A stretch of 63,220 bases of DNA from NCBI GenBank assembly GCA_035388585.1, contig DAOOQE010000005.1, positions 1 to 63,220 of the forward strand, read 5' to 3'. The DNA comes from CAG-492 sp035388585 (GTDB lineage Bacteria > Bacillota > Clostridia > TANB77 > CAG-508). A program made the translations under genes and the position numbers. Below, piece by piece: positions 62,993-63,220 of the stretch. The notes beneath the pieces were generated by a model. It ran no database searches, had not been told where the DNA came from, and worked only from the letters and a program-made list of their open reading frames with translations. Numbering within the stretch: position 1 is the stretch's first letter; every line of letters starts with the position of its first letter.

Positions 62993-63036
62993 TGTTAGTA
63001 TTATCTAATAATCGTATGCAAAATAATTTATATTTG

Positions 63037-63145
63037 AAAAAATATTTAACAAAATTACAATGTAGTGTTTATCTAAAAAATATTTAGTAAAATTACAATA
63101 CAATGTATATCTAAAAAATATTAAACAAAATAAAATTGCATTATA
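63037..63145. repeat. Three 38-bp imperfect tandem repeats
   Basis: Units start with AAAAAATATT at 63037, 63075 and 63113, followed by AACAAAATTACAAT or a close variant and ending in TATCT. The third unit diverges in its second half. Confidence 0.65.
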
Positions 63146-63173
63146 AAAACCGTGAACTATTTAAAATAGGTTC

Positions 63174-63217
63174 TATAATATTGATTGGGGTGGTTAATCA
63201 CCTTAATCAATTTTTTT
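63174..63217 (+). repeat. Further copy of the terminator-shaped hairpin element
   Basis: TATAAT followed by ATTGATTGGGGTG (63180-63192), loop GTTAAT, CACCTTAATCAAT (63199-63211) and a T run. It is the same element as in the array after mutS2, but with CACC instead of CACT in the right arm, which restores a G-C pair. It probably ends a gene to the left or marks another array beyond the edge. Confidence 0.85.
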
Positions 63218-63220
63218 GCA

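Overview
The window is a very AT-rich chromosomal stretch from a Gram-positive bacterium of the Clostridia type, probably an uncultured gut lineage. The evidence is the gene content (CIRCE/HrcA heat-shock operon, WhiA, DivIVA/SepF, DisA, Asp23/AmaP, MutS2, YlxR/YlxQ, a Firmicutes-style 6S RNA) together with strong GGAGG ribosome-binding sites and TATAAT promoters, several of them with an extended -10. A 100-base run of N inside a tandem repeat shows that this is a draft or metagenome assembly. I cannot name the species. Almost everything is core genome, and nearly all genes lie on the minus strand.

Layout from left to right: tRNA-Trp, a GtrA-like membrane protein and an M23 peptidase on the plus strand; then on the minus strand a zinc-ribbon protein, efp, an M24 aminopeptidase, a prepilin peptidase, yqeG, a decayed sleB-like gene, fhs, a DUF212 protein, xseB, a PepSY-like protein, xseA, nusB and an Asp23/AmaP envelope-stress cluster. 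Next comes a four-gene surface operon (11999-16060): a TasA/camelysin-like secreted protein, a CBM2/Big_2 protein, a DUF5305 protein and a polytopic SipW-type signal peptidase. Then fmt, def, a frameshifted priA, gmk, rpoZ, rsmE; dnaJ-dnaK-grpE-hrcA with CIRCE; a transglutaminase-fold protein that lacks the catalytic Cys; an orphan plus-strand gene; hemW, whiA, prmC; 6S RNA; truB, nrnA, rbfA, infB, ylxQ, ylxR, nusA, rimP.

After the divergent mutS2 there is an array of 79-bp units, each carrying a terminator-shaped hairpin. The minus strand then carries a cyclophilin, disA, two small unknown proteins, a GH15 glucoamylase, a beta-CASP nuclease, a 516-residue unknown protein, ftsK, a coiled-coil protein, rsmD, divIVA, sepF, an HlyD-like protein, miaA and mutL. 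The right edge has a 36-residue Cys-rich peptide gene, 38-bp repeats and a further copy of the hairpin element.

Most clusters are housekeeping units: translation initiation and ribosome maturation, protein folding, cell division, mismatch repair and c-di-AMP signalling. The most distinctive points are the SipW/DUF5305/TasA-like surface operon, the covarying hairpin-repeat family, signs that sporulation has been lost (truncated sleB; spoIIIA absent beside its usual neighbours), the priA frameshift inside its Walker A motif, and a palindrome that fills the promoter spacer of the transglutaminase-fold gene. All coordinates are hand-read and family names are by motif recognition, without database searches.
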